Source: a virus
Length of the DNA: 64,000 nucleotides
Virus record (IMG/VR): IMGVR_UViG_3300027659_000022
Span: 22,366-86,365 of that record
Direction: 5' to 3' (one strand)
Notes under the pieces: model-generated
Seen by the model: only the letters and a program-made list of their open reading frames with translations
What the model was told of the DNA's origin: nothing
Database searches by the model: none
Translations under genes and position numbers: made by a program
Shown: piece by piece, positions 55,910 through 63,655 of the stretch
Layout of the letters: each line of letters opens with the position of its first letter
Numbering within the stretch: position 1 is the stretch's first letter

Positions 55910-56136
55910 TGCCGAAAAAACCCAAGATAGAAGAAGTTCTAGAAGAACTGGCAGAGAACGAATCATTTATCTCAGAGGATGACATAGAGATAGAAGTTAT
56001 GTGCACCAGTGACGAAGAACCTGCGGTATTTGTAAAATTCACCAATTTCTCAGATGCAGAAGACGCAGAGGCCTATGCAGAGTTTCTCGCAGAAACATTG
56101 CCTTTGCTATTGTTTGAATCTACAAGGATGCACTAA
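55909..56136 (+). CDS. Small acidic protein, unknown function
   Basis: This 75-residue protein is very acidic (E-E-V-L-E-E-L-A-E-N-E, E-D-D-I-E-I-E-V) with a central F-V-K-F-T-N-F strand and a C-terminal helix. Its start and stop overlap the neighbouring genes by one base each, so it is part of a tightly coupled operon. No family is recognised. Confidence 0.45.
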   Translation: MPKKPKIEEVLEELAENESFISEDDIEIEVMCTSDEEPAVFVKFTNFSDAEDAEAYAEFLAETLPLLLFESTRMH

Positions 56137-56333
56137 TGACTAGAACTTTAAAAAACGGAGAGCAAGTTGAGGAACTAGAAATTCCTGTGATACTTACCAT
56201 TAAAACCAAGTGCCCACAAAAATACATGCTGATTGATCAAGAGACCGGCGAGGTATATACTCCATATGCTACTCCGGGATCCAGGCAATGGCGTAAGATC
56301 GCGCAGGGCGACCTAGAATTTATTTGGAACTGA
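56136..56333 (+). CDS. Very small protein, unknown function
   Basis: This 65-residue protein is all-beta in appearance: I-P-V-I-L-T-I-K-T-K-C-P near residues 16-27, M-L-I-D-Q-E-T-G-E-V-Y near 31-41 and L-E-F-I-W at the end. The D-x-E-T-G-E-V-Y hairpin is common in small phage and bacterial beta proteins. It directly precedes the mini-DnaE gene with one base between them, so the two may act together. Confidence 0.45.
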   Translation: MTRTLKNGEQVEELEIPVILTIKTKCPQKYMLIDQETGEVYTPYATPGSRQWRKIAQGDLEFIWN

Positions 56334-56334
56334 A

Positions 56335-56913
56335 ATGCCTGACATTGACATAGACTTCGTTGATAGAGATTCTGCACTTAAACTGTTTCGACATATCAGA
56401 GCCAGTCGTGTGGATCAAGGTCAATTAATCAAACACAACACCGGTGTGTATTTTCACGCAGTTCCAGTAAATGCTGAGGCCAATGTCTGTGCTGTGCCCT
56501 ATGATCAAGCCGAAACGCAAGGATACTTCAAGATAGATTTTTTAAATGTTGGTATCTATAAAGGTGTTCGCGACGAAGCGCATCTAGTGGAGTTAATGAA
56601 TCAGGAGCCTCTATGGGATCTTTTAGAAGACGACTCTTTCGTCGCCTTGCTGTTTCACGTCAACGGGCATGGCGACATATTACGACAAATGAAACCCAAG
56701 ACGGTGGAGCAGCTAGCAGCGATACTAGCCATAATTCGTCCAGCAAAGAGACACCTAGTTGGAGAGAGTTGGTCGATAATTTTGAAAGAAGTTTGGCAAA
56801 AAACAGAAAACAATGAATATTATTTCAAGAAAAGCCATGCCACTGCCTATGCTGTGGCCATCGTGGTGCAGATGAATTTGATCTGTGAAAAAATTAGTTA
56901 TGGGTATGCATAA
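56335..56913 (+). CDS. Miniature DnaE-like (bacterial Pol III alpha palm) protein
   Basis: This 192-residue protein looks like isolated active-site segments of bacterial DNA polymerase III alpha. M-P-D-I-D-I-D-F at residues 1-8 matches the DnaE P-D-F-D-I-D-F block with its two catalytic Asp (here Asp3 and Asp5). H-N-T-G-V-Y-F at 34-40 matches the H-A-A-G-V region. Y-F-K-I-D-F-L-N-V-G at 64-73 matches K-M-D-F-L-G-L with the third Asp (here Asp68). M-K-P-K-T-V-E-Q-L-A-A-I-L-A-I-I-R-P matches the P-x-S-x-E-D-L-A-x-x-x-A-L-x-R-P region. F-K-K-S-H-A-T-A-Y-A matches F-x-K-S-H-A-A-A-Y. Full DnaE has over 1000 residues, so the PHP, fingers and clamp-binding parts are missing. Activity is unknown. Confidence 0.75.
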   Translation: MPDIDIDFVDRDSALKLFRHIRASRVDQGQLIKHNTGVYFHAVPVNAEANVCAVPYDQAETQGYFKIDFLNVGIYKGVRDEAHLVELMNQEPLWDLLEDDSFVALLFHVNGHGDILRQMKPKTVEQLAAILAIIRPAKRHLVGESWSIILKEVWQKTENNEYYFKKSHATAYAVAIVVQMNLICEKISYGYA

Positions 56914-57530
56914 TGGAACACAAAGAACTTAGAAATGTAGGTTTTGTACAAGAGACAGTTGATCTGCTACTCATGGAAAAAATTAAAAAAACTGTAAATG
57001 AAATAAAAGAAACCTTAAACGAACAAAGAAGTTTTGCAGGAAATTTAGTAGGAAATATTAAAAAACAATTTATCTTTGATCATCACCGAGAAGAAATAGA
57101 ACAACTTGCTATTAAACTAGCGCAATATCATGATGACATATATGACTGCAGCAATTATTTAGATGACAGTAATGGAAGATTATCTTTAGGTGCATTATGG
57201 ATTAATATGCAAGTTGCCGGAGAATTTAATCCAATACATAAACATCCAGGTGTATATAGTTTTGTTATTTGGATAGAATTGCCATTTACTCACGAAAATG
57301 AAAAGATGTACGGTCCAGGGGTTGCATCAAATGGAAATAAAGGCGGATGTTTTGAATTTGTATATACAAACACCTACGGACAACTAATGAGTCATCCAAT
57401 TCCTGCTGATAATTCTTATGAAGGGCAAATGATATTATTTCCTGCAAAACTTAATCACGTAGTGTATCCATTTTATACAGATGCAGGATACCGCATATCC
57501 ATAAGCGGAAATTTGTTTAGAAAACTCTAG
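56913..57530 (+). CDS. 2-oxoglutarate/Fe(II)-dependent oxygenase family protein (copy 2)
   Basis: This 205-residue protein has a helical N terminus (residues 1-90) and then a double-stranded beta-helix. I-H-K-H-P-G-V-Y-S-F-V-I-W near 108-120 gives His109 and His111. L-F-P-A-K-L-N-H-V-V near 175-184 gives His182, and Y-R-I-S-I-S-G-N near 193-200 gives Arg194 for 2-oxoglutarate. His111 stands where Asp is more usual in H-x-D. It matches the same phage oxygenase group as the gene at 14409. It is AT-rich compared with its neighbours. The ATG overlaps the mini-DnaE stop. Confidence 0.65.
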   Translation: MEHKELRNVGFVQETVDLLLMEKIKKTVNEIKETLNEQRSFAGNLVGNIKKQFIFDHHREEIEQLAIKLAQYHDDIYDCSNYLDDSNGRLSLGALWINMQVAGEFNPIHKHPGVYSFVIWIELPFTHENEKMYGPGVASNGNKGGCFEFVYTNTYGQLMSHPIPADNSYEGQMILFPAKLNHVVYPFYTDAGYRISISGNLFRKL

Positions 57531-57531
57531 A

Positions 57532-57903
57532 CTAGGAAATTTTCCTAACCAAGGTAATTGATTTACGTTTCACACGTTTGACAATAATGTCATTGAGACT
57601 GGTACAGGGGCCAAACAGCACCTTGACATCTTTGGTAGCAAAGGTCTTGACCACATAACGAAAAATAGCTAATTCCTTAGATAGAAATATATTGATAGGA
57701 ATCTGCCTGTTTGACTCCCACCACCAGGTTTCGCCGAATTCTAAAAACTGTTGTTTTTCGAGATCGGTACGAATACTACTATAATCGTAGATACTGGTAA
57801 CCTGTGCATCTTGGTTGATAATAATCCCAACATATTCGTGAGTTACGTGGTTAAGAACGCTGATGAACGGAAAGTTTTCTTGTAGGTTAGTTGATATTCT
57901 CAT
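57532..57903 (-). CDS. Conserved phage protein, unknown function
   Basis: This 123-residue protein contains G-E-T-W-W-W-E-S-N-R-Q-I-P-I-N-I-F-L near residues 57-74 and D-V-K-V-L-F-G-P near 92-99, with a basic C-terminal end (K-R-V-K-R-K-S). I recall proteins with this W-W-W-E-S-N-R segment in T4-like cyanophages, of unknown role and often near structural genes. It is on the minus strand, convergent to the oxygenase by one base and divergent from the structural gene at 57935. Confidence 0.55.
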   Translation of the reverse strand: MRISTNLQENFPFISVLNHVTHEYVGIIINQDAQVTSIYDYSSIRTDLEKQQFLEFGETWWWESNRQIPINIFLSKELAIFRYVVKTFATKDVKVLFGPCTSLNDIIVKRVKRKSITLVRKIS

Positions 57904-57907
57904 TCGA

Positions 57908-57913
57908 TAAATA
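57908..57913 (+). promoter_or_regulatory. T4-type late promoter core
   Basis: CGATAAATA includes the TAAATA core in the 31-base gap between divergent genes. A start near 57919 would give a short leader with AAAGG before the ATG at 57935. Confidence 0.6.
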
Positions 57914-57934
57914 ATGCTAAAGGTCCGTTAATAT

Positions 57935-58759
57935 ATGCAATTTAATCCTGTTTATTTATACGCAAATAAGGTAGATGTTTTTACCAGTTCTATGGACACT
58001 TGGTCAACAGAGAGGTATCGCAAAGTGTATAATCGCAATCTAAAAATATTTCGTGGTGTTGATAACCGCATAGACATCCAGGTTCGTAACGCAGATCAAA
58101 AAGCCAGTAACATAGTTGGTAGTACTTTGGTATTTAACCTCGTTAGCCGAGACACCAAAGATTTAGTCTTGCAGAAAGATTTCACAGCCATGGATCTCGC
58201 CACAGGCAAAGTCACAGTGACCCTTACCGAGACTGAACTTATGGACCTTGATAACGGATTCTATAATTACAGCATTATCAAAGAAATCCGTGCTACTGTG
58301 GATTCCACAGACTACAGAGTAACATCTAAAATGCCTATGTATATGGATGCACAGTATGATACAGTAGGCACACTTGAGATCACTGGAGATGTGTATGGTG
58401 ATGTAGAACCCAGTGTGTTGGTAGACACATTCAATTATACCAACCCATTCACACAGGGAGATGACACCCCCAAGTTTTTTGTCAGCCAAATCATAGATGC
58501 AAGGCCTACACTGAACACTGCTAATTCCACACACACATTCCAATTTTATACCACAAACTATCAAGGCACAGTCACCATCGAAGGCAGCCTAGATACACAA
58601 GGTGCTACTCCAAGAGAATCTAAATGGGCCACTGTGGCCACAGTAGATTTATCAACTTCAAAATACAAAAACGTCGTGGGCAAGTACAATTGGTTTAGAA
58701 TCAAGCATATTCCAACCACTGCAAACACAGGAACCGTTGACAAGATCCTTTACAGATAG
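57935..58759 (+). CDS. Virion structural protein, BppU-like N terminus
   Basis: This 274-residue protein opens with M-Q-F-N-P-V-Y-L-Y-A-N-K-V-D-V-F. Residues 30-125 (I-F-R-G-V-D-N-R-I-D-I-Q-V-R-N-A-D-Q-K, then L-V-F-N-L-V-S-R-D-T) look like a baseplate upper-protein type beta domain. The second half is Thr-rich and beta, with W-A-T-V-A-T-V-D-L-S near 235 and Y-N-W-F-R-I-K near 254. The late promoter supports a virion role; its isolated position among early genes is unusual. It has no enzyme motif. Confidence 0.55.
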   Translation: MQFNPVYLYANKVDVFTSSMDTWSTERYRKVYNRNLKIFRGVDNRIDIQVRNADQKASNIVGSTLVFNLVSRDTKDLVLQKDFTAMDLATGKVTVTLTETELMDLDNGFYNYSIIKEIRATVDSTDYRVTSKMPMYMDAQYDTVGTLEITGDVYGDVEPSVLVDTFNYTNPFTQGDDTPKFFVSQIIDARPTLNTANSTHTFQFYTTNYQGTVTIEGSLDTQGATPRESKWATVATVDLSTSKYKNVVGKYNWFRIKHIPTTANTGTVDKILYR

Positions 58760-58765
58760 TATACT
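58737..58765 (+). promoter_or_regulatory. Sigma70-type promoter with leaderless geometry
   Basis: TTGACA (perfect -35), a 17-base spacer and TATACT overlap the end of the structural gene and finish six bases before the primase ATG at 58772. There is no ribosome binding site, so the mRNA should begin at the start codon. Confidence 0.85.
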
Positions 58766-58771
58766 GTATGT

Positions 58772-59803
58772 ATGACTCTCGTTGTGGACAAGTTCCGTGC
58801 TCTATTACCTCCTCGTGCCAAACACAGTCCTTCAGGTTGGACATCGTTTAACGCACCCTGCTGTCACCATCGAGGACACAAATCGGACACACGCAAACGA
58901 GCTGGTATTCGTTTTGACAGCGACAGTATAGTCTACAACTGTTTCAATTGCAAATTCACCACTGGTTGGCAGCCTGGTTCTCCATTCGGCGAAAAGATGA
59001 AAACACTGTGCCGTTGGTTGGGCGCAGGCGAAGATACTGTGAAAGAATTAGTGTTTGAAGCGATGAAAACAGAAGGTGAAGCTTATCGACCAGCCCCATC
59101 CGCAATCCAGGTCGCATTCACAGATAAAGAACTGCCGGAGGGCGCAATGCCCTTGCTAGACTGGGTGAACTGTGAATATTACAAAGATCTCAGTCTTTTG
59201 CTAGAACCAGTGATTTCTTATGTTGTAACCCGCGGCTACGACCCCTACAACGGCGATTTTTACTGGTCACCTAGCCCAGGATACGAAAATCGTGTTATTT
59301 TGCCTTTTAGGTGGCAGGGGCGTATAGTTGGCAATACCGCTCGTAAAATCGTCGACGGAAAACCAAAGTATCTATCCGATCAACATCCGCATTTTGTATT
59401 CAACTTTGATCGTCAACTTGAAGAACAGAAGTATATATTTGTCTGTGAAGGTCCGTTTGATGCCTTGGCCGTGGGTGGAGTTGCATTACTCACTAACGAA
59501 ATCGCTGAACAACAGAGTCGGATAATCAATAGCCTAGGAGCAGAAGTTATCGTAATCCCGGATCAAGACACAGCTGGATTGACGTTGTTTGATCGTGCAG
59601 CTGAATTGGATTGGAGCATAGCAATGCCTAACTGGGACGCAGACGTCAAAGATGTAGCAGATGCCGTACAACGATATAGTGCATTATTTGTGATCGTAGA
59701 TGCGATTAAAACTGCACAGCGAGGCCAGATAAAGATAAAAATGGCTAAACAACAACAAGAACTGAAATTACAAAGGTTAGAATATGACAAAGAACATCAT
59801 TAA
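58772..59803 (+). CDS. 61: DNA primase (gp61-like)
   Basis: This 343-residue protein has the primase layout. The N-terminal zinc ribbon uses C-C-H-H at residues 30-33 and Y-N-C-F-N-C at 55-60. A linker leads to the TOPRIM domain with Y-I-F-V-C-E-G-P-F-D-A-L-A near 225-237 (catalytic Glu) and V-I-V-I-P-D-Q-D-T-A-G near 262-272 (metal Asp pair). It would make RNA primers with helicase gp41, which is encoded 2 kb downstream under a similar promoter. The length is like T4 gp61 (342 residues). A 38-residue gene overlaps its 3' end. Confidence 0.92.
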   Translation: MTLVVDKFRALLPPRAKHSPSGWTSFNAPCCHHRGHKSDTRKRAGIRFDSDSIVYNCFNCKFTTGWQPGSPFGEKMKTLCRWLGAGEDTVKELVFEAMKTEGEAYRPAPSAIQVAFTDKELPEGAMPLLDWVNCEYYKDLSLLLEPVISYVVTRGYDPYNGDFYWSPSPGYENRVILPFRWQGRIVGNTARKIVDGKPKYLSDQHPHFVFNFDRQLEEQKYIFVCEGPFDALAVGGVALLTNEIAEQQSRIINSLGAEVIVIPDQDTAGLTLFDRAAELDWSIAMPNWDADVKDVADAVQRYSALFVIVDAIKTAQRGQIKIKMAKQQQELKLQRLEYDKEHH

Positions 59804-59900
59804 ATTTTTACTATGGCCTTGGCACAAGTTTCAAGAGCACAGACATTTTAAGAAAAAAATTGCTGAACTGAGAAAACGAGATCCGTTTATATACAAATGA
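59784..59900 (+). CDS. 38-residue basic conserved protein
   Basis: This short frame runs from an ATG 20 bases before the primase stop to a TGA that overlaps the next start as ATGA. The product has I-I-K-F-L-L-W-P-W-H-K-F near the N terminus and ends K-K-I-A-E-L-R-K-R-D-P-F-I-Y-K. I recall short proteins with this R-D-P-F-I-Y-K ending in marine T4-like phages, which supports it being real. It otherwise fills a 93-base gap in a region with almost no non-coding DNA. An amphipathic Trp/Phe N terminus suggests membrane association. Function unknown. Confidence 0.65.
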   Translation: MTKNIIKFLLWPWHKFQEHRHFKKKIAELRKRDPFIYK

Positions 59901-60496
59901 CTATCTTAGCTGTTGGTTGTAGTTTTTTGTGCCATAGATCAGAAGTTAGACCGCAATGTGTGGTTATGGCTGAATCTCTCAATGAGGATTTAGATAATCG
60001 TAGTATTCCGGGAAACGGAAATGCACATATATTACATAACACTATGACCGCGATACTTGAAAATCCCAACAAATATTCACTGGTATTGATTGGATGGTCT
60101 AATCCTGCTCGATGGGATTTTGTAACCGCTCCCCATAAATGGTTTGCCATAAAAATGGGGAACGTAATAGAAACAGCCACTGACAAAAGAATTAATTTTG
60201 AATTAACACTGTTTCGACATTGGGCTCCTCAAGTGCTTTTATTATCTTCTTGGTTAAGATCGAAAAATATACCTTTTCTAATGTGGAACAGTTTAGAATG
60301 TTGGTTAGAAGGCGATAGTATATTACACAAAGAAATATTATCCATACCTGAATTTTATAAACCAAAAATAAATCATATTGCTGATCTAAGAGAAAAAAAA
60401 CAATGGATTTCCGAAGAGGATCATCATCCGAACCAACAGAGTCATGATCTTTGGTCTAAAGAATTATTAGACTTTTATAGGAATTTATACAAATGA
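59897..60496 (+). CDS. SGNH/GDSL hydrolase-like protein
   Basis: This 199-residue protein shows the four SGNH blocks: A-V-G-C-S-F at residues 5-10 (Ser9 nucleophile), I-P-G-N-G-N-A-H near 37-44 (Gly), L-I-G-W-S-N-P-A-R near 64-72 (Asn69) and E-D-H-H-P-N-Q-Q-S-H near the C terminus (Asp and His of D-x-x-H). Such enzymes act as esterases or deacetylases, often on polysaccharides. It is coupled by ATGA to the carbamoyltransferase downstream, so a shared glycan-decoration role is likely. The substrate is unknown. Confidence 0.65.
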   Translation: MTILAVGCSFLCHRSEVRPQCVVMAESLNEDLDNRSIPGNGNAHILHNTMTAILENPNKYSLVLIGWSNPARWDFVTAPHKWFAIKMGNVIETATDKRINFELTLFRHWAPQVLLLSSWLRSKNIPFLMWNSLECWLEGDSILHKEILSIPEFYKPKINHIADLREKKQWISEEDHHPNQQSHDLWSKELLDFYRNLYK

Positions 60497-61962
60497 TAAC
60501 CTGGGGAATAAGTGCTGCCAGCCATGATGCTGCTCTAGCTGTGTTCAAAGATGATATATTGATTTTTGCCAGTGAAAGCGAAAGATTCAGCGGAGTAAAA
60601 AATGATCCCGATCTAGATCAACAACTGGTTGATCATGCTCGCACATTTGGTGAACCTGATCTTGTGTGTTGGTATGAAAAGCCGTGGAAGAAAACCTTAA
60701 GACAACTGTCTGCTGGACAGGGATACGTATCGAATCAAGTCAGCAAATATCTGAAAAAATATCAAATCACCGCACCTATAAAAACCATCGATCATCATCG
60801 CAGTCATGCCAGCGCAGGATATTATACTAGCGGATTCGACAATGCCTGTGTGTTAGTTATAGATGCCATTGGCGAGTTCGAAACTTACTCGCAATGGCAG
60901 GGCAAGGGGTCAACACTGACTAAAATAAACAGCGTTAAATTTCCTAACAGTGTGGGACTCTGGTACAGTGCCATGACTCAGCGAATTGGTCTCAAACCCA
61001 ACGAAGAAGAATACATTCTAATGGGAATGGCTGCACAGGGCGATCCAAATAGGCTGACTCGAGATATATTCAATGACTTTGTGTCTCTGCCCAATGATGA
61101 TTATCAGGTGCCGTTTAGGATCAACGGAAATCTGCATAGAGGCTGCAGAGCGTGGAGGCCTGATCTAACCACACAGCAGGATCAATTTGATATCGCAGCG
61201 GCTACACAACAGGTGTACGAACTGATCTTTGAACGTATACTACAGAGTGCTGCAACTACAACTTCAAGTAGAAATCTAGTGCTGATGGGCGGATGTGCCC
61301 TAAACTGTGTGGCCAACAAACTTGCATATAGATATTTTGATCATGTATGGATCATGCCTGCACCCGGAGACAATGGCAGCAGCATAGGTGCTGTGCTGGC
61401 TCATCGACAGCAGCATATCACATGGCCTGGAGCAGCCTTGGGCTACGACATGGGGTACCACACAGATAATCGAACCATTGTGGAATATCTTATCAAGCAC
61501 AAGATCTGTGGTCTAGCCCGAGGTCGCGCAGAATTTGGACCCAGAGCCTTAGGCAATCGAAGTCTCGTCGCTGATCCTAGAGGTCCACATATCAAAGAGC
61601 AGATTAACGGCATCAAACAGCGAGAACAGTTTAGACCCTTTGCGCCTGCTATCCTCGAAGAACTAGCGGATAAGTATTTTGAAATGCCTACCGCATCAAC
61701 TCCTTACATGCAGTTCACTGCGAGATGCAAGGATCCGGATTATTTTCCTGCGATCACGCACACAGACGGTACCAGTCGTGTGCAGACAGTGAGCAAAACT
61801 GATAATCCAGAATTTAGAGAACTGTTAGAAATATGGTATGATCTCACAGGCTGTCCCATGCTGTTGAACACCAGTCTTAACATCAAAGGGCAACCTATGG
61901 TCAACGATCACACAGATGCGGAGGCGTGGGCAAAGACCTATGGTTTACATGTGTTCACATAG
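60493..61962 (+). CDS. Carbamoyltransferase, NodU/CmcH family
   Basis: This 489-residue protein has the full NodU pattern. G-I-S-A-A-S-H-D-A-A near residues 5-14, E-S-E-R-F-S near 28-33, D-H-H-R-S-H-A-S-A-G-Y near 100-110 (metal His), G-M-A-A-Q-G-D near 178, and M-G-G-C-A-L-N-C-V-A-N near 263 come from the YrdC-like/kinase-fold half. E-F-G-P-R-A-L-G-N-R-S, F-R-P-F-A-P-A and L-L-N-T-S-L-N near 345-460 form the C-terminal domain. Such enzymes add carbamoyl groups from carbamoyl phosphate to hydroxyls of sugars or antibiotics. It sits between primase and helicase genes; T4-like cyanophages are known to carry relatives. Confidence 0.92.
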   Translation: MITWGISAASHDAALAVFKDDILIFASESERFSGVKNDPDLDQQLVDHARTFGEPDLVCWYEKPWKKTLRQLSAGQGYVSNQVSKYLKKYQITAPIKTIDHHRSHASAGYYTSGFDNACVLVIDAIGEFETYSQWQGKGSTLTKINSVKFPNSVGLWYSAMTQRIGLKPNEEEYILMGMAAQGDPNRLTRDIFNDFVSLPNDDYQVPFRINGNLHRGCRAWRPDLTTQQDQFDIAAATQQVYELIFERILQSAATTTSSRNLVLMGGCALNCVANKLAYRYFDHVWIMPAPGDNGSSIGAVLAHRQQHITWPGAALGYDMGYHTDNRTIVEYLIKHKICGLARGRAEFGPRALGNRSLVADPRGPHIKEQINGIKQREQFRPFAPAILEELADKYFEMPTASTPYMQFTARCKDPDYFPAITHTDGTSRVQTVSKTDNPEFRELLEIWYDLTGCPMLLNTSLNIKGQPMVNDHTDAEAWAKTYGLHVFT

Positions 61963-61972
61963 AGTGTATAAT
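61944..61972 (+). promoter_or_regulatory. Sigma70-type promoter with leaderless geometry
   Basis: TTTACA, a 17-base spacer and a perfect TATAAT end five bases before the helicase ATG at 61978. The promoter overlaps the carbamoyltransferase stop codon and there is no ribosome binding site. Confidence 0.85.
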
Positions 61973-61977
61973 AAATT

Positions 61978-63411
61978 ATGATAAAAGATTACGGATACGA
62001 AGTACAGAAATTATATCTCGAACTGATGCTGTCAGATGCAGAAGTGTTCGTGCGCTGCCAAGGTATATTTGACCATACCCTGTTTGATCGCAAACTGCAG
62101 GATGCTGCAGAGTTCATCAATGAATATGCCAAACAGTACACAGTGCTGCCAGAATATGACATGGTAAATGCATCATGCAGACTGGATCTCAAAAGACCAG
62201 ACATAGTAAAAGATGGACATCTAGAATGGCTCATGGATGAGTTTGAATCATTCACCCGTCACAAAGCCATCGAACGTGCTATCATTTCGTCTGCGGATCT
62301 GTTGGAAAAACACAACTACGGTGAAGTGGAAACACTGATCAAAGCCGCGGTGCAGATAGGACTGGCCAGAGACATGGGCACAGACTATTTTGAAGATCCC
62401 CGAGGCAGGCTGATGGGTCTCAAAGACAAGAACGGACAGATCTCTACAGGTTGGCCCTGTATGGATCGTAAACTATTTGGTGGTATGAATCGCGGAGAGC
62501 TTAACATATTTGCGGGCGGTTCAGGTGCAGGTAAAAGTCTGTTCTTGGCCAACCTCGGAGTGAACTGGGCTCTGCAGGGGCTCAACGTGGTTTATCTAAC
62601 TCTGGAACTTTCAGAAGCACTGGTCAGTATGCGGATCGATTCCATGATCACTGGAGTGCCCACTAGAGAAATCTTCCGCGATCTTGATGACGTGGAAATG
62701 AAGGTCAAGATGATCGGTAAGAAAGCGGGACAGTTACAGATCAAATACATGCCTAGTGGTAAAACAGTCAATGACATACGAGCCTATGTCAAGGAATACG
62801 AAATCAAATGCGGCAAACCCATCGACGTGTTGTTGATAGACTACATGGACTTATTGATGCCCATAGGCAAGAAGATCTCTGCAGAAAATCTCTTTGTCAA
62901 AGACAAATATGTATCTGAAGAAATACGTAACTTGGCCATGGAAAAACAGGTGCTGTGTGTTACAGCAGCACAGTTGAATCGTGGAGCGGTGGAAGAAGTA
63001 GAGTTTGATCACAGCCATATATCAGGAGGATTGAGCAAGATCCAGACCGCAGACAATGTATTTGGTATCTTTACATCTAGAGCCATGCGTGAGCGTGGTC
63101 GCTATCAACTGCAGTTAATGAAGACCAGGTCTAGTTCGGGTGTAGGTCAAAAGATTGATCTAGAGTTTAATCTTGACAGCCTAAAGATATCAGATCTGCC
63201 GGAAGATGAACAAGACACACAGAACAACGCCAGTCGTGGCAGCACCAGCATCATTGAACAGATAAAACGCAAGACAGATCTGCAGCGAACAGATCCTGTA
63301 ACAGGTGAAATAGATCCTGCACAAGGACAGCCCGTAGCCAAGGTACGGGCTAATGTAGAAAGCACCAAACTGCGTGAGATTCTCAAAGGACTTAATTCCG
63401 ATGAAGAATGA
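61978..63411 (+). CDS. 41: Replicative DNA helicase (gp41-like, DnaB family)
   Basis: This 477-residue protein has an N-terminal helical domain (residues 1-150) and a RecA-like motor. G-G-S-G-A-G-K-S at 180-187 is the Walker A. L-T-L-E-L-S-E near 204-210 carries the catalytic Glu region of DnaB helicases. D-V-L-L-I-D-Y-M-D-L near 279-288 is the Walker B. A-A-Q-L-N-R-G near 321 and H-I-S-G-G-L-S near 337 are DnaB motifs H3 and H4. The tail is Gln/Asp-rich. It unwinds the fork with primase gp61. Its end overlaps the next gene by 11 bases. Confidence 0.94.
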   Translation: MIKDYGYEVQKLYLELMLSDAEVFVRCQGIFDHTLFDRKLQDAAEFINEYAKQYTVLPEYDMVNASCRLDLKRPDIVKDGHLEWLMDEFESFTRHKAIERAIISSADLLEKHNYGEVETLIKAAVQIGLARDMGTDYFEDPRGRLMGLKDKNGQISTGWPCMDRKLFGGMNRGELNIFAGGSGAGKSLFLANLGVNWALQGLNVVYLTLELSEALVSMRIDSMITGVPTREIFRDLDDVEMKVKMIGKKAGQLQIKYMPSGKTVNDIRAYVKEYEIKCGKPIDVLLIDYMDLLMPIGKKISAENLFVKDKYVSEEIRNLAMEKQVLCVTAAQLNRGAVEEVEFDHSHISGGLSKIQTADNVFGIFTSRAMRERGRYQLQLMKTRSSSGVGQKIDLEFNLDSLKISDLPEDEQDTQNNASRGSTSIIEQIKRKTDLQRTDPVTGEIDPAQGQPVAKVRANVESTKLREILKGLNSDEE

Positions 63412-63652
63412 AAGAGTGGTGTTGGCAGAATGGTTAGGTGATACCACAGATGGCTACATAGACATCCCGTGGCCTCGAGTGCATGAGATCGCAGGCTATC
63501 ACACTATCGCGTGGATCAATAATCAAAGCCCAAATGATGTACAGATGATCTTGGAAAAAGCTGAGGGTCATCTAGCAGGTATGCAGAGACTGTGTGCGGA
63601 ATTCTACACGCCTGCACTGCGCTCAGAGTTTGCGCTGAGATTCGCTAAATAA
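63401..63652 (+). CDS. Small conserved phage protein, unknown function
   Basis: This 83-residue protein starts at the ATG 11 bases before the gp41 stop; an upstream in-frame start at 63374 lies inside gp41. V-V-L-A-E-W-L-G-D near residue 6 and D-I-P-W-P-R-V-H near 22 are distinctive, and the C-terminal half is helical. It is coupled to gp41 and may be a small replication accessory protein, though no family is recognised. Confidence 0.5.
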   Translation: MKNERVVLAEWLGDTTDGYIDIPWPRVHEIAGYHTIAWINNQSPNDVQMILEKAEGHLAGMQRLCAEFYTPALRSEFALRFAK

Positions 63653-63655
63653 TGG

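Noticed and set aside
57533-57547. Perfect palindrome taggaaattttccta between convergent genes
   Set aside because: It has no loop and no T-tract and mostly encodes the end of the minus-strand gene, so it is not a convincing terminator.
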